Assembly (NCBI RefSeq): GCF_048544455.1
Contig: NC_133532.1
Coordinates: 19,904,948-19,968,947, forward strand
DNA length: 64,000 nucleotides
DNA from: Silene latifolia
Taxonomy: Eukaryota; Streptophyta; Magnoliopsida; Caryophyllales; Caryophyllaceae
Reading direction: 5' to 3'
Shown here: positions 10,580 to 22,122 of the stretch, piece by piece
Numbering within the stretch: position 1 is the first letter of the stretch
Layout: the number at the start of each line of letters is the position of its first letter
Notes under the pieces: generated by a model
Told to the model about the DNA's origin: nothing
What the model saw: only the letters and a program-made list of their open reading frames with translations
The model's database searches: none
Translations under genes and position numbers: made by a program

Positions 10580-12937
10580 TTGAAGCAACCTTGATTAGTT
10601 TCAAGTTTCCGGAGCACCTTATACGACTTATTATGAATTGTGTTACGTCAGTTTCCTATCAAGTGCTTCTAAATGGTGCACCACTGACCTCCTTCCAGCC
10701 ATCATGTGGTTTAAGACAAGGTGACCCGCTCTCACCTTATCTTTTTGTGTTATGTACTGAGATTCTCTCCTCGGCCATTAGTGCGGCAGAAATGAGAAAG
10801 GAGATTAAAGGGATCAAGATTAGTAGGGAGAGTGAGGCGGTTTCTCATTTATTTTTCGCTGATGATTCTATATTTTTTATGGAAAGCAAAAAGGAGTATA
10901 TTACAAAGCTTAACAATATTATAATTGCTTATTGTGAAGCTTCGGGTCAAGCTATCAACAAGCAGAAGTCTGCTATCCACTTCAGCTCAGATACTTCATT
11001 GGCTATTTCAAAATTTGCCTTGGAATCTTTCAACATTTCACCCACTAATATGTTTGGTAAGTATTTAGGGGTCTCTTTAGAATTTGGAAAGTCCAAAGGA
11101 GTGATTTTTAGAAATGTTATTGAAAATGTGCGAAGAAGGCTATCCTCGTGGAATGGATTACTTTTAACACCAGCGGGAAGATTATGTCTCATCAATTCGG
11201 TCCTCTCTACCCTCTCATGTTACTTTCTATCGGTTTTCAAATTACCGATAAGTGTGTCTTCAAAGATTGATTCTTTGATTACTCAATTTTGGTGGAAGGG
11301 CTTAAGGTGCGAACGATCGATTCATTGGTGCAGTAAGATATTCCTATCAAAACCAAAAGGAGAAGGGGGCCTTGGCATTAGAAACACTACAAGCCTTAAC
11401 CAAGCACTCTTGGCTAAGAATGTTTGGAAAATCATTTCGCAACAAAGTTCACTTATTAGTCGAGTTGTAGGCTCTAAGTATGGGTTTCGCCACCTCCTTC
11501 ATAGAAACATTCTCACCCATTTTGTCAATGGTCGCTCATGGGGGGGCATTGGTCTTCTCGGGGCCGAGACTCATGTTACCTAATCTTGCTTGGAAGGTTG
11601 GATTTCAATCTAATCTAAATGTGTGGACTTCAAAATGGGTTAATGGCAATGTACCAAGGCCAAGAGATGTTACCATGCTTAATGTTTCACCCTCTCTACT
11701 GGACCTTGAAGTAAGACATCTTATGCTCACGAACTTTTGGAATGTGGAACGGATTCGAGCTTTCTTTGATCGTGAGACTGTCAACCATATTCTAGCCATT
11801 CCATTCCCAAAAATAGGCGCTTCAGATTATTGTTACTGGACTCACTCAAGAAATGGAGAATACTATGTTAAACAGGGGTACAGTATTGCAAATCATAGGC
11901 TCATTGAAGAGAAGGGAACTGAAAAGGATAAAACAAGACTTTTTGACGAGGGAAGAATGTTTATAAAAAAGAGTTTATGGCACTTGAAGGGTCCTTCGAA
12001 ATGGAAGATATTGATTTGGAAAATTATGACCGACACTTTACCTGTGGGAGCGGAAATACAAAAGAGGAACATTGCAGGTCAGTTTCATTGTCGGTTTTGC
12101 GAAGATGAAGGAATCATTGAAACCACTGACCATTTGTTCAGAGATTGTCCTATATCTTCTAGATTATGGAAAGCATCATCACTAGGAATAAACACCTATA
12201 ATGATAGGTGTGTGACGGTTAAGCAGTGGATTGTCAATTGGCTTCACTACTTTTCTGGGCAAAAGGACCATGATTTCTTGGTTTTTTCCTTCATTTGCTT
12301 AGTACATGCAATTTGGATAGCAAGAAATAAAATTATCTTCAATGGAGAGCAGGTCAGTATTATTGGGATTATTAAAATGTACGAATCAGAGCTGGGCACT
12401 TCTCTCGATGCTCTCAATTCTGTACTGGATACGACTCGGTCATTACGTTATCTAGATGATGAAAATGAGCGTATTATTACAAGAATAAAAAAGGGAGAGT
12501 GGAACAAATTTTTTGGGGAATCGTCCAATTGTGAAACAAGATTCGTCTGTGTCGACGCTGCTTGGAAAGATGACCTGTTAACTGGAATTGGATGGTGTGT
12601 CTCTTCTTTAGATAGTTTTTCTTCTGAAAGTTTCGTTGGAAATAGGTTTCACTACTCTACACTAGCAGAATCAGCGGAGCAAGCAGAGGCAATTGGCATT
12701 AGGCAAACCCTTATTTGGGCGAAGGAATCGGGCTTTCTTCATCCGGGTCGTTTCTTGGATTGTCTACAAGTCATCTTGCAGATCTTTGGGGTCGTTTCAA
12801 GAAGTCACTGCTGTAATGCTGTTATCTTGGATATTTTAGACTTATGCCCGTTTTTTCATTGTATAAGCTTTCGTTTTTTTCCTAGATCTTTGAACCGTCT
12901 TGCACACAACATTGCAAGAAGGGTTCGTCTGTTGTAA
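10580..12937 (+). pseudogene. LINE ORF2 remnant: reverse transcriptase, zinc-binding domain, RNase H
   Basis: Two overlapping frames (to 11583, then 11480-12937) represent one former ORF with a frameshift near 11560-11590. The first has GLRQGDPLSPYLFVL and the catalytic LFFADDSIFF. The second has the reverse-transcriptase-associated zinc-binding region (SLWHLKGPSKWKILIWK, CRFCEDEG, TTDHLFRDCP) and a plant-type RNase H tail (CVDAAWKDD, ESAEQAEAIGIR, LDCLQVI). This domain order is typical of plant L1-clade LINEs. It cannot move on its own. Confidence 0.88.
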
Positions 12938-12985
12938 TAGGTACCTTTCTTAATTATCCAACTGTCAAAAAAAAAAAAAAAAAAA
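10580..12985 (+). mobile_element. 5'-truncated L1-type LINE with poly(A) tail and TSD
   Basis: A plus-strand non-LTR element with target duplication acaatatta at 10571-10579 and 12986-12994 and an A-tract from 12967. Copy 1 shows the related empty site (caacagtgttactaatg near 3535). The element starts in the middle of reverse transcriptase, so the endonuclease and the first reverse-transcriptase half are missing, the usual result of incomplete target-primed reverse transcription. Confidence 0.9.
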
Positions 12986-13170
12986 ACAATATTACTAATG
13001 CCGCAAATTCTCAAATGAGACAGTTTGACAATAAAATTTAACTACAGCACATTTATTACTAACATTCAGACAAGATAAAGGGAAGTGATTACACCTAAAA
13101 AACTAGTCCTTCAATTATACTGTCAACATTTAACAAGAATAATGTTGTTGTATGAGAGACGGCGGTGTTG

Positions 13171-14816
13171 TCAAATGCTGTTGACGAAAGATGCAAAATC
13201 AGAAGCAGTTGAACCTCCATCTTCAACTGCCTTTCTGAAAGTATTACTTGCATTTTTAGCTCGTACAACCATCTCTTTGCGCTCATCACTTTCCGAGTCC
13301 ATGAATTTCCTAACAAGGGTAGCTACTTCTTGCCTAGTAAGCACCTTTTCCGGCACAACACCATTCTTCAAGACCCTCCAACCAATCTTCAAATCGTTCA
13401 CTATCAGCTTACTATTAGGGATTTGGTCCCAGAATATTGGACAAGTCAGCATTGGTACACCCGCGTAAATGCCTTCACTGGTAGAATTCCACCCACAGTG
13501 TGTCCAAAACCCGCCTATTGAAGGATGACACAATACCTTCAGTTGATCACACCAGGGCACCAGCAACCCTGTCTTACCAACACCGTCTTTGAATTGAGAA
13601 TTATCACCCCGGGTTACCCATAAGAATCGTATACCACTTTCTTTGACACCCTCAACAAACTCCTTTGTTTGAGCACTTGAAACCGAAAGGAAACTTCCTT
13701 GTGAGATGTACAAGACAGAGTGTCTAGGTTGCAAATCTAACCATCGGAAGTAACTATTGTTGTCGATCATGGTGTCTTGTTTGAGGTTGAAATACGGTAT
13801 CATTGGGCCAATGTGGTATACCGGGATTCCCAGTTTGGCTTTTAGACAATCTAACACAGGCCCTTCAAACTCATAAATTGAAGAGAACACAACATATTGT
13901 GCGTTCTTTAGAGCTGATATCGATTCGAGGACTCTGTGGTAAACCTTTTTACCATTTCCATGGTAAATTGTTGGCATATCTGCTATAGTGGTTGGAGGCA
14001 GTCCTGGAATGTAGTCCACTACTTCATTTCCTCTTTCTAAAACAGTAAGTATCAACTATTAGTAATAAAACTATTGACTGAACATATGTTTTATCAATTT
14101 ATATTTTAGAAAACTAGTTGACATACTTTCCGACTTTCCGTGTTAATCTCAATCGACTTCAATTTACTACATTCTTACAATGTACGGGGTTTGAAGAAGG
14201 TAGCGAACAAGGTAACTCAGTAATAATTAAGGCCGTGCAACGACAAAAGAAGGAAAAAAAAAAAAAGGAACAGTAAAAAAACAATGGGTACAATAATGTT
14301 ACCTGAGACATCAAGAGAGAACTGACCATGCTTAACCAACAAATCAAAGTGAACAAAAACAGTAGCAAATGAAGCTGACATTGTAAAAAAAGCTGCTACC
14401 GGAATATTCCTCCGGTTACCCACACTGACAGCCCAAGTAAGATACGAGTCGTAGATAATAATCGAAGCTGGGGGCTGGAGCTGGTCCAGAAGCCGTTCAA
14501 AGGGGTCCTCCAACTTGGTAAGAACGGCTTCAAGGAAGGCGGGGAAGTCGGCTGCTCGGCCAAGCTCAGAAGGGATAACTTGAGGAACGGCTGAGTAACG
14601 GAGGTTAGGAGGCGGCGGAGGCTCGGAGTCAGCGGTGAGGAAGCCGAGCCATTCCTCTGTTACGACAAAAGTTATGATGAGGTCGTTGGGTTTTGTTAGT
14701 AGTAATAGTTTGCAGAGGTTTAGCATTGGGTTAATGTGGCCTCTTCCTGGATAGGGGACTGCTACCACGTGGCAGGCCGGTATTCGTGGTAGTTGTTGAC
14801 TATGGTTGAACTCCAT
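13171..14816 (-). CDS. UDP-glycosyltransferase, UGT87A-like (copy 2, intact)
   Basis: Two exons: 14303-14816 (514 nt) and 13171-14036 (866 nt); donor CAG/GTAAC, acceptor TTTTAG; 459 codons, close to the usual UGT87 length. I chose the ATG at 14816 (MEFNHSQQ) because copy 1 uses the same one; an in-frame ATG at 14879 would add 21 residues. Family 1 plant glycosyltransferases move sugar from a UDP-sugar to small hydrophobic acceptors in the cytosol. Visible hallmarks: YPGRGHINP with the catalytic histidine at about residue 27, IIIYDSY with the likely partner aspartate, SQGSFLSVS, and a 44-residue PSPG box at about 333-376 (WCDQLKVLCH to FWDQ). The final Gln usually goes with UDP-glucose. The match to Arabidopsis UGT87A1/A2 is from memory. 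The acceptor is unknown. Confidence 0.92.
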
Positions 14817-14889
14817 GATTGATGGAGGAGGAAGAAGTGGGAAGTTTGTGTAGTAATAATGGAGCAAGAGTAAGTGCAAATTATTGAGG

Positions 14890-14898
14890 TGTATATAT
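14890..14898 (-). promoter_or_regulatory. Candidate TATA box of UGT87 copy 2
   Basis: On the minus strand this reads TATATACA, about 75 nt upstream of the start at 14816. Copy 1 has the same region with a 7-bp insertion (cgaagta, about 6325-6331) directly beside the TATA sequence. Position and sequence only; no transcript evidence. Confidence 0.45.
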
Positions 14899-15054
14899 CA
14901 AGTTGATAGTGTGGGGGTCCAAATGTTGCACGCCTTGGGATATGAGGTGATGGACTATATGTCTATCTCATGTCACCTCTGACCGCAACCCATGTGTGTA
15001 GATTTCATAAAGCGAGAAAGATACCAAAAATCTAGGTTATGTGACTTGTGCCAT

Positions 15055-15239
15055 TTTTTTTTTTTTGTAAAATAAAGGGGTGTCACCGTCGATAACAACA
15101 GATAATCCCCGCCACGCGTCTTTCTCACGAAGAAGAGGTAACTGGCCAAAAAGAGTTTCTTTTCCATTCCTGGCAAGAGGATCGAACCGGCGACCGTGGT
15201 TAAGGGATGAGATGAGCAACCACCACACCAAACACATTT
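15055..15239 (-). mobile_element. tRNA-derived SINE with 20-bp target duplication
   Basis: A minus-strand SINE. At its head it has a polymerase III B box, GGTTCGATCC (15179-15188 complement), preceded by a TGGTGTGGTGG stretch that could be the A box. It ends in an A-tract (T-run at 15054-15066 on the plus strand). A perfect 20-bp direct repeat, ggttatgtgacttgtgccat, flanks it at 15035-15054 and 15240-15259. Length is about 185 bp. I do not recognise the family. Confidence 0.88.
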
Positions 15240-15682
15240 GGTTATGTGACTTGTGCCATTAGAGTAGGCAAATCGTCGTCATTCTCGCAGCTCATCGGAA
15301 CTTTCATTAAAACAATAAACGGAGTACTGCAGATCATGTAGTAAACATACCAACACATCGCTGAAAGAGCAAAGTTAGATTCTAATGTAATTAAGATGAA
15401 AATTTTCATTCCGTCTTTTAATTTTCACGAATAGAATTAAAAACAGACTACAACCTTCAGTCACAATATAATGTTGATTATAACTGCTAAATAAATCAAC
15501 CAGGCAGTGAAACCCCATCAAAAAGTTACTAAAGCAACGCTACAACAGTGATATTTGTAAGATGAAATTCATAGGCGGTCCTACTCCGAAAGGGTGTGAC
15601 TGAACTCCTAAGGAAACAATATCATCAAAACAGCTAGAGAGCAAAGAGGTTTTCCTCTCGAATGCAGCAAGCTCGATCCTTC

Positions 15683-18600
15683 CTAAGCATGTTGAGATTT
15701 CTGGCGTTTGATATATTGAATAATCGGCTCTTTCACCTACATTGAACCGAAAAGACAGATCATAAGTCAGAATTTAACTCATACCCTTCAAACTTTTGCA
15801 TTGCTTTATTACTAAGACAATGAAAGCTTACCGTGCTCGCCTTCCTTGAACGCTTGTCTTGAGAAGGCCTGCTGCAAATTATATCATCACCCTCTTTGGT
15901 GTTCTTATTGAATCCACCCAGTTTGGATTTACCATTTCCAGGTACAACGCTTTCCCTTGACGCAACTGGCTGTTTCAGCATCAACAGAGAGTCTTTTATT
16001 TCGCAACCTTTTTACATCATTAATGAATATTTGACACTAGCAAGTGACCATTTTAGTTATTATAGTATCAGTGTCATAATAAATTTAAATAGCAGTGTCT
16101 CAAATAAGACTTACTCCTACAGAAATACAATTTCAAAGTTACAATAGTGAACCGAGGTAGATGTACTATAGAAGTCCTTACCCCGGCTTTGCTTGTGGGG
16201 GTATTAAGAGAAGCATTTTGATTCAACTCAGATTCAGGTCGTACACGCATACGTGTGATGTCTGATCCAACTGAGTGCAGAGCCCCACAAGTCGAAACAT
16301 CAGCCTTCTTGTTACCTGTGGATCAGTCAAATTATTAGCCAACATGATATATACCTTCTAGTGGTTTGTAAAAGATCAGAAATACTAGTGAATTTTTACC
16401 ATTTTTTCCAAATTCAATTTGGTTCAAGTTATTTTGTGGTTCGGGAACATCCTCATCCTGTTCAGAGAGGATTTGTTATTAGAAAAATCCTTAATTCCAG
16501 AGCGAAAGTAACCTTCAAGTTAAAACTGCCATGTGATGATTAGAACGTTACCATAGCATCATAGTCTAGCACCTTCCTAATTTCACTTAGCTTTTTCTCT
16601 GTCACCTCTGAGTGAATTACACGCTTCCCTGTGACAAAAAAACAGGACAAATAAAGATTTCTTGTATGCAGTTATAAAAAACAAAGGGTACAAAATTCCA
16701 CATACCAAGCTTGCGGTTGCTTGTTGCTTCAAGAAATCCTTCTCGGGTCATTTTGTCAATGAGTTTTCTCACTGTATTTAGGTTGGCCTTTCCCTCAAGC
16801 TTGGTCTGAAGTTTGGCGATTGTCACATATTCCATTGGAAGAGCATGGTACAAAGCCTGCATTCATTATTACTAGTGAATAATACTGCAATCTGCACAAT
16901 ATTGATCATCAACTTGACCAAATTATTGAGAAATTTGTTGTAAGGTCAGGGAGTCAAAGTTTGACCGATGATGAACGGGGCTAAGCGATCTGCCCAAGCT
17001 GTGGAGCAGATTGTACTTCTCTGTCGAGAGACTTTCCGTAAAACCATTGGCCTTTTGTATGATTTATTCACCACCCAACCATTTATCTATGTATAAACTA
17101 AAAAGGCCAAGAGGGCCGAGCATTTGCCCAACTATGAAGAGATCTGGTTGTTTTTATCTATCATTGTTAGATAATGTCCTTGACAGGTTCTGCTACTTTT
17201 GTAAGATCGTCAGAATATAGTGAAAAGTATTATATACCATAAGGAGAAAGCTAAGTACTCCGTATTTCTTAGGTGTAGACTCTAGAAGTTGAATCAGTAA
17301 AGCTGCTAATTGTGCCAGACACCATATTTAGTAGTGAAACTCAATCGAGAAAGTGGGGGAATCGAACCAACCTGCATATACATGTAATCTTCTCCAGAGG
17401 CCGGAACACTCTTATCTCCATTCTGTGATACCCCGTTGTCAACTTCTTCTTTCACGTTGAATTCATACTCATTTACCTGCAATTTTTCAAAGGGGCGGTT
17501 GGAAGCTGGAACTCTGAAAAAGGGTTAGGGTGTAACAAAAAAGCATCTTGGAGGTAACAGAAATTTGAAACCACCTTTGGTTTGACAACAGCATATATGT
17601 CTTTTCCAACTTTAGAAATAAAACCTTCTCCGACAAGCTTCTCCATGATCTCTGTCATCAATTCAAACTATAAATTCATGTCTACAATAATAAGATGTTC
17701 AAGACTGTGTCATACTCCCTTTTGCCAGTGCCGAGTTTTACAGCGGATAAACGAAGCATTACCTTCTATCAACACCTGAAATCATTAATAAAATCTCATA
17801 AACAGAAACAAGATAACAGTTCCAAATTTCCGGAGCTCAAAAAACCAATACATACCACAGAAATATCTGAAAAATTTGCAAGCACATCAGTGATTTCCAC
17901 AGTGTCGAACTGAGCTGAGCTAATCCAGTCCTTAACCCGACTTAATTGATGTTCATCTTCAGCTGAATCCTGGGTTTCATCTGACAAGCAAGTAATTTTG
18001 AATAATTAGCACAATCCTCTACCCTAGATTTGATAAGTCTGACCATGGAGAAATAACTTCGCCATTACCTTCTGAAACAATGGTATCTTGTTGACATGGT
18101 TGGTCTTTGTCTGATGTAACAAAACAAGCAATGAAAAATAAATAGACACCCATGATTACAAATTCATATAATCATCTTTTAAGTGGTAATAAGATGTGAG
18201 TACTGCTTTTAAGGAGAAAAGAATAGATGTTTACCCACTGGTGCGACAATGTACTGATCCTCTTCTGATGTGCTCACCTGAGATAATAAATGAAAATGTT
18301 AGAATTGTTCCTCATACACAATCTATTACAATCAAGCAGCAAACAGTAGACAGACCTCATTGCCAGTCTCAGAGTCATCGTCTTTTCTAGTAGAATCAGC
18401 TCCCAAACTCACACTCTCATCCTGGTTCTCTCCATCGTCATCTTCACAAGGATCGAGGACACTCTTGACCTGAAAATGTTGGAAGTTTTGTCTTAGAAAG
18501 TAGCAATAAATGTAACCTACTGCTCATTCAACAACATAAGCGCTTCACAAACTCACCTTAAGCGCTAGCACAAAATGCTTGCTGTTCACATTCCCGACCT

Positions 18601-21585
18601 CCATTTTCAAAGGGTTCTTTGTCCACTGATTACGGGCTTCCTCGTCTGTGCACCCTCTGAAGAATGGTGGTTCATAATCTGCAGGCTGCAAAACTCAGTT
18701 TTGTATTAGTCTCAAGGATGAATTCTTATAGAAAAATTCTTAACAATGTGTAACAAAAGAAGCAGATACTGGAGCCAGGAAAACGGATATTTAGGTATCA
18801 GTGACACTCTCAAGCTAACAACTGTATAAGCATATATCATATCAAACATCACCTAGATTTTAAACATACAATGTACTACGAGTTTTGTCAGCATAGAATT
18901 GATCAAAATTACAAGTACATATGAATAACAGACTTACGAGCAAACTAGCACTAAGACAATAAACATCCAAAATGACATACCGTAACATCCTCATAGTATA
19001 GCAGCTTCATCAATATAGTGCGCTGAAATGCAAACAACCATAATCATGTATAGTATATGTTCGAGACAATATTAATGTTCATAACTTTCTTAATCTTGTT
19101 ATTACCTCTTCTGGCATTTTGTCAAGTGTCCTCATGAGCTGAACCAAAGTGCGTATCATTTTGCATGCAGAGCTCCTGCAAAATTATACCTCAAACTCAG
19201 AACATCGATTGTAATAGAGGAAGTTAACTTTCGGAGCAGAGGAGATTTAGCAAACAACTAGGAACATCAAGAAAGCTCATAATAATACTTCATTTGATTC
19301 GGAGTAACTTCATTGGTAGAATTGAATGTTCCTCCTTGCTTCTTAGATCCTGCGCGACTGATATTCATAGAGACTTCCTCGCTGTTTGGATTTGGGTAGC
19401 TAAAGGAAACTGCAGGAAGTGTTACAAACAATAAGGATTGCTGGTCAGATGCTCAGATATTTACCTGCTTAAATTAAGATCGCAACAAACAATGAATTTA
19501 ACAAGGGAGAAATCTAGGATTGACGACAAGAGCCAACAACTCCTAACGATTCTCACCAAATCAATACAAGTCTGCATAATGACAGCATATGAGCATAACA
19601 ATTCAGTCAAATGACTGATTCGTTGAAAGTTGAAACTCAGTCATAATTTATGGCCCATTACAATTCATTTTGAAGTTTATACATATAAATTACGTCAAAT
19701 AATTATACAATAAAGAATACAAGACGAAGAGCAACTATAACATATTAAACACCATCAGTGATTCATGGAACAAGTAATGAGTTTGAAATTTATAGCAGAA
19801 AACTCACAAGTGTATTCCTCCATAGTTGGACCATTGACCGCCTCACAGATGCTGAACAATAGTGTTTTTAAATACTTCTTCTGCAGTGCATCATAGACAC
19901 CTGGAAAATAACAGCATACAGCTTAATATCACTAGGCGAATTCGCTACATAGACAAACTTCTTAACATGAAAGCTTAAGTTGAATGAGCTCTCGCCTTTC
20001 TCCATCCAATCAATCAGTCTACGAGACTCAGCGTCTAGTGGCAAGAGCTTCTTTATCTTCATCTCTGTACAGTGTTTATATATATATCACATTGGCTTTC
20101 AACCATAAAAAAAAATCCACTTGATAGGATTGTTTATTTAAGCCACCACATAAGCGAAGTCTAATGAAATGTACCTAAAGCAGGAACAGACTTGTCATTG
20201 AAGTATTTCTCAGGAAATAGACCTCTAATGTAACTGATGTTGTAGATAGCAATTCGCAGCAAGTTCCTCGTCTGCAATTCATACAGTACAGACACAGAGG
20301 AGTGATCATAATCCAGATTGGCGAAAACAAATCTGTTTCACTTTTGCTTTTCAAAATTTGAAAGAGCTACAAGTTCTTTATAATTTACTTGTTACTTCTA
20401 ATCGCATATAACAACTAAAATAGCCTCGGAAAAGCAGATCAAAACTGCAGAAATCCATAAAAATACAAAGATGCACATAAGCATATAAACATGTTTAATA
20501 ACTAACGTTTACTGCAGATCTACAGATCTACCCATCACGCCGAATTCCGAAACAAATGTTTACAAATCGTTCCATAACCAACGTTTACTGCGGATACAAA
20601 TTATGAACAGTCAGTGTAAACTAAAATTTCGATTATTATGAGATTTAAGTAAGTACGCTGTACACCTCCAAAACGGAACGAACATAAGCATATAAACATG
20701 TTTAATAACTAAAACTAGCTAAATATGAGATGTATAAACTCAATGTAAACACAGTTTCCGTAAAAAATCGAGAAAATCCAGCTTAATCAACGATGAGTAG
20801 ATGAAACGTCAATTTACGAACAAAACACAATCGCGATAACTTGACCGAATTTCCAAAGCATAAACTGTAGAAATGTGATCTAATTAAAACTTCCAATGAT
20901 TTCTGCGCATAGAACTCATTAACAACGAGTAATTCAAAACAAATCTACGGAAAATAGTAAATCAAAAGAGTTCCGAAATATAATGAGAAGTTTAAATCAC
21001 AAGCCTCCAAAACTGAACGTTAATAAGCATATGTACATGTTTAATAGCTGAAAACACACCGCATTAGCTAAATCTGCGATGTCTAAACTCGATATATAAA
21101 CAGATTTAGCAACAAATCGCCAAATTCCAGCTTAATTAACAACGAAACGTCAATTTCGCCGAACAAAACACAATCGCGATAACTTAAACTTAATAACGAC
21201 AAAACATTGATTCCGACGATCAAACCACAATAAGCGACAATTATATAATCGAATTTTCGAAGTATAAGCTGTAGAAATGTGATTTTATTGAAACTATAAC
21301 AATTTCCGAGCATAAAACTCATCAACAACGTGTAATCCAAAACTAATACACAACAAAACAAAAATAAAATAAAATAGTTTCGTAATGTAATGAGAAGTTG
21401 TATACCAGAAGCAGCGAATCTTGCTCGGTGATTTCCGCTTCCTTCACTTTTTGCGCTACTACCTGAAAAATTCACAAAAGAATAATTCAGCAATAATCGA
21501 ACATGCTTAATTAATTAAGGCAGTGAGATTCATGAAAAGTAAATGTAATGAGAAGTTTTATGATCGACGAAGCGAAATTAACCAT
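15683..21585 (-). CDS. ASY1: ASY1, meiotic chromosome-axis HORMA-domain protein
   Basis: ASY1 coats meiotic chromosome axes and is needed for synapsis and crossover formation. I rebuilt 22 coding exons: 21583-21585, 21406-21462, 20175-20271, 19996-20064, 19808-19900, 19289-19409, 19106-19175, 18981-19022, 18557-18685, 18356-18469, 18235-18277, 18069-18110, 17856-17980, 17763-17775, 17575-17651, 17372-17476, 16706-16856, 16552-16628, 16400-16457, 16182-16315, 15832-15969, 15683-15736. They sum to 1812 nt (603 codons plus stop), and every phase closes. The product starts [15 protein letters not shown], has the HORMA domain at about 7-227 ([33 protein letters not shown]), an acidic linker, a winged-helix/SWIRM-like region at about 395-460 ([16 protein letters not shown]) and the basic C-terminus [11 protein letters not shown]. 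It matches Arabidopsis ASY1 (596 residues as I recall) throughout. Intron 4 is GC-AG. Confidence 0.97.
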
Positions 21586-21750
21586 TTTCGTAGGTTGAAT
21601 ACGAACGACGTCGTCTGTAATGAGCTGGAACTTGTAGAGCAAGGTAGATGAGAGAGAGTGTGAGTGTGAGTGTTGTGTGTAAGAGATATTTTGAAATTGA
21701 AACGGGAGTAAACAAATGAAAATATGAGCGGAGAAATATGGAAGTTGGCG

Positions 21751-21758
21751 TTTTATAG
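21751..21758 (-). promoter_or_regulatory. Candidate TATA box of ASY1
   Basis: The minus strand reads CTATAAAA, about 166 nt upstream of the ASY1 start codon. That leaves a short 5' leader of about 135 nt if transcription starts some 30 nt downstream. No other TATA-like match is as good in the first 250 nt. Confidence 0.55.
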
Positions 21759-22122
21759 AAAAAGCCGCGAAGGGTGAACTACTTAACCATGGTTAAGTCA
21801 CTTAGGTGGTTACTTGGTTAATGCATAACTGACTTGGTTAAGTTGGAGAAATGATGTGTGATTGTGAGTCTGTGACAGTGTGATGTCATGTTGTTGAGTT
21901 TATCGGCTGAGTATTCCGTAAATATTTATTGCGCTCTCAAGGCTCAACGTCGTTATAGTTTAATTTTTATAATATTTTTTGCTAAATCGTTTTATACGAG
22001 TGTTATTCGTGGCTGATGTAGAAGTGGCTGATAACGGGGCACACACACAGCATCTTATGTGTGCGTATACTAATAAGGTTCTTGTTTTTTTTTTTTTTTT
22101 AAATAACTCAAACACAAATCAA

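Larger units (their letters stand above)
10103..15018. repeat. Segmental duplication, copy 2 (holds the intact UGT87)
   Basis: Direct-orientation partner of 3231-6408. Its left end abuts the truncated copia. It carries the LINE insertion and about 190 bp (10309-10498) absent from copy 1, but no MULE. The UGT inside is intact. Confidence 0.85.

Noticed and set aside
14817-14879. Upstream in-frame ATG for UGT copy 2
   Set aside because: It would add 21 residues not found in copy 1 or expected for UGT87, and it lies close to the presumed TATA box.
15100-15239. A tRNA gene
   Set aside because: Only A- and B-box-like segments are present. There is no cloverleaf or acceptor stem, and the A-tail and 20-bp duplication show a SINE.
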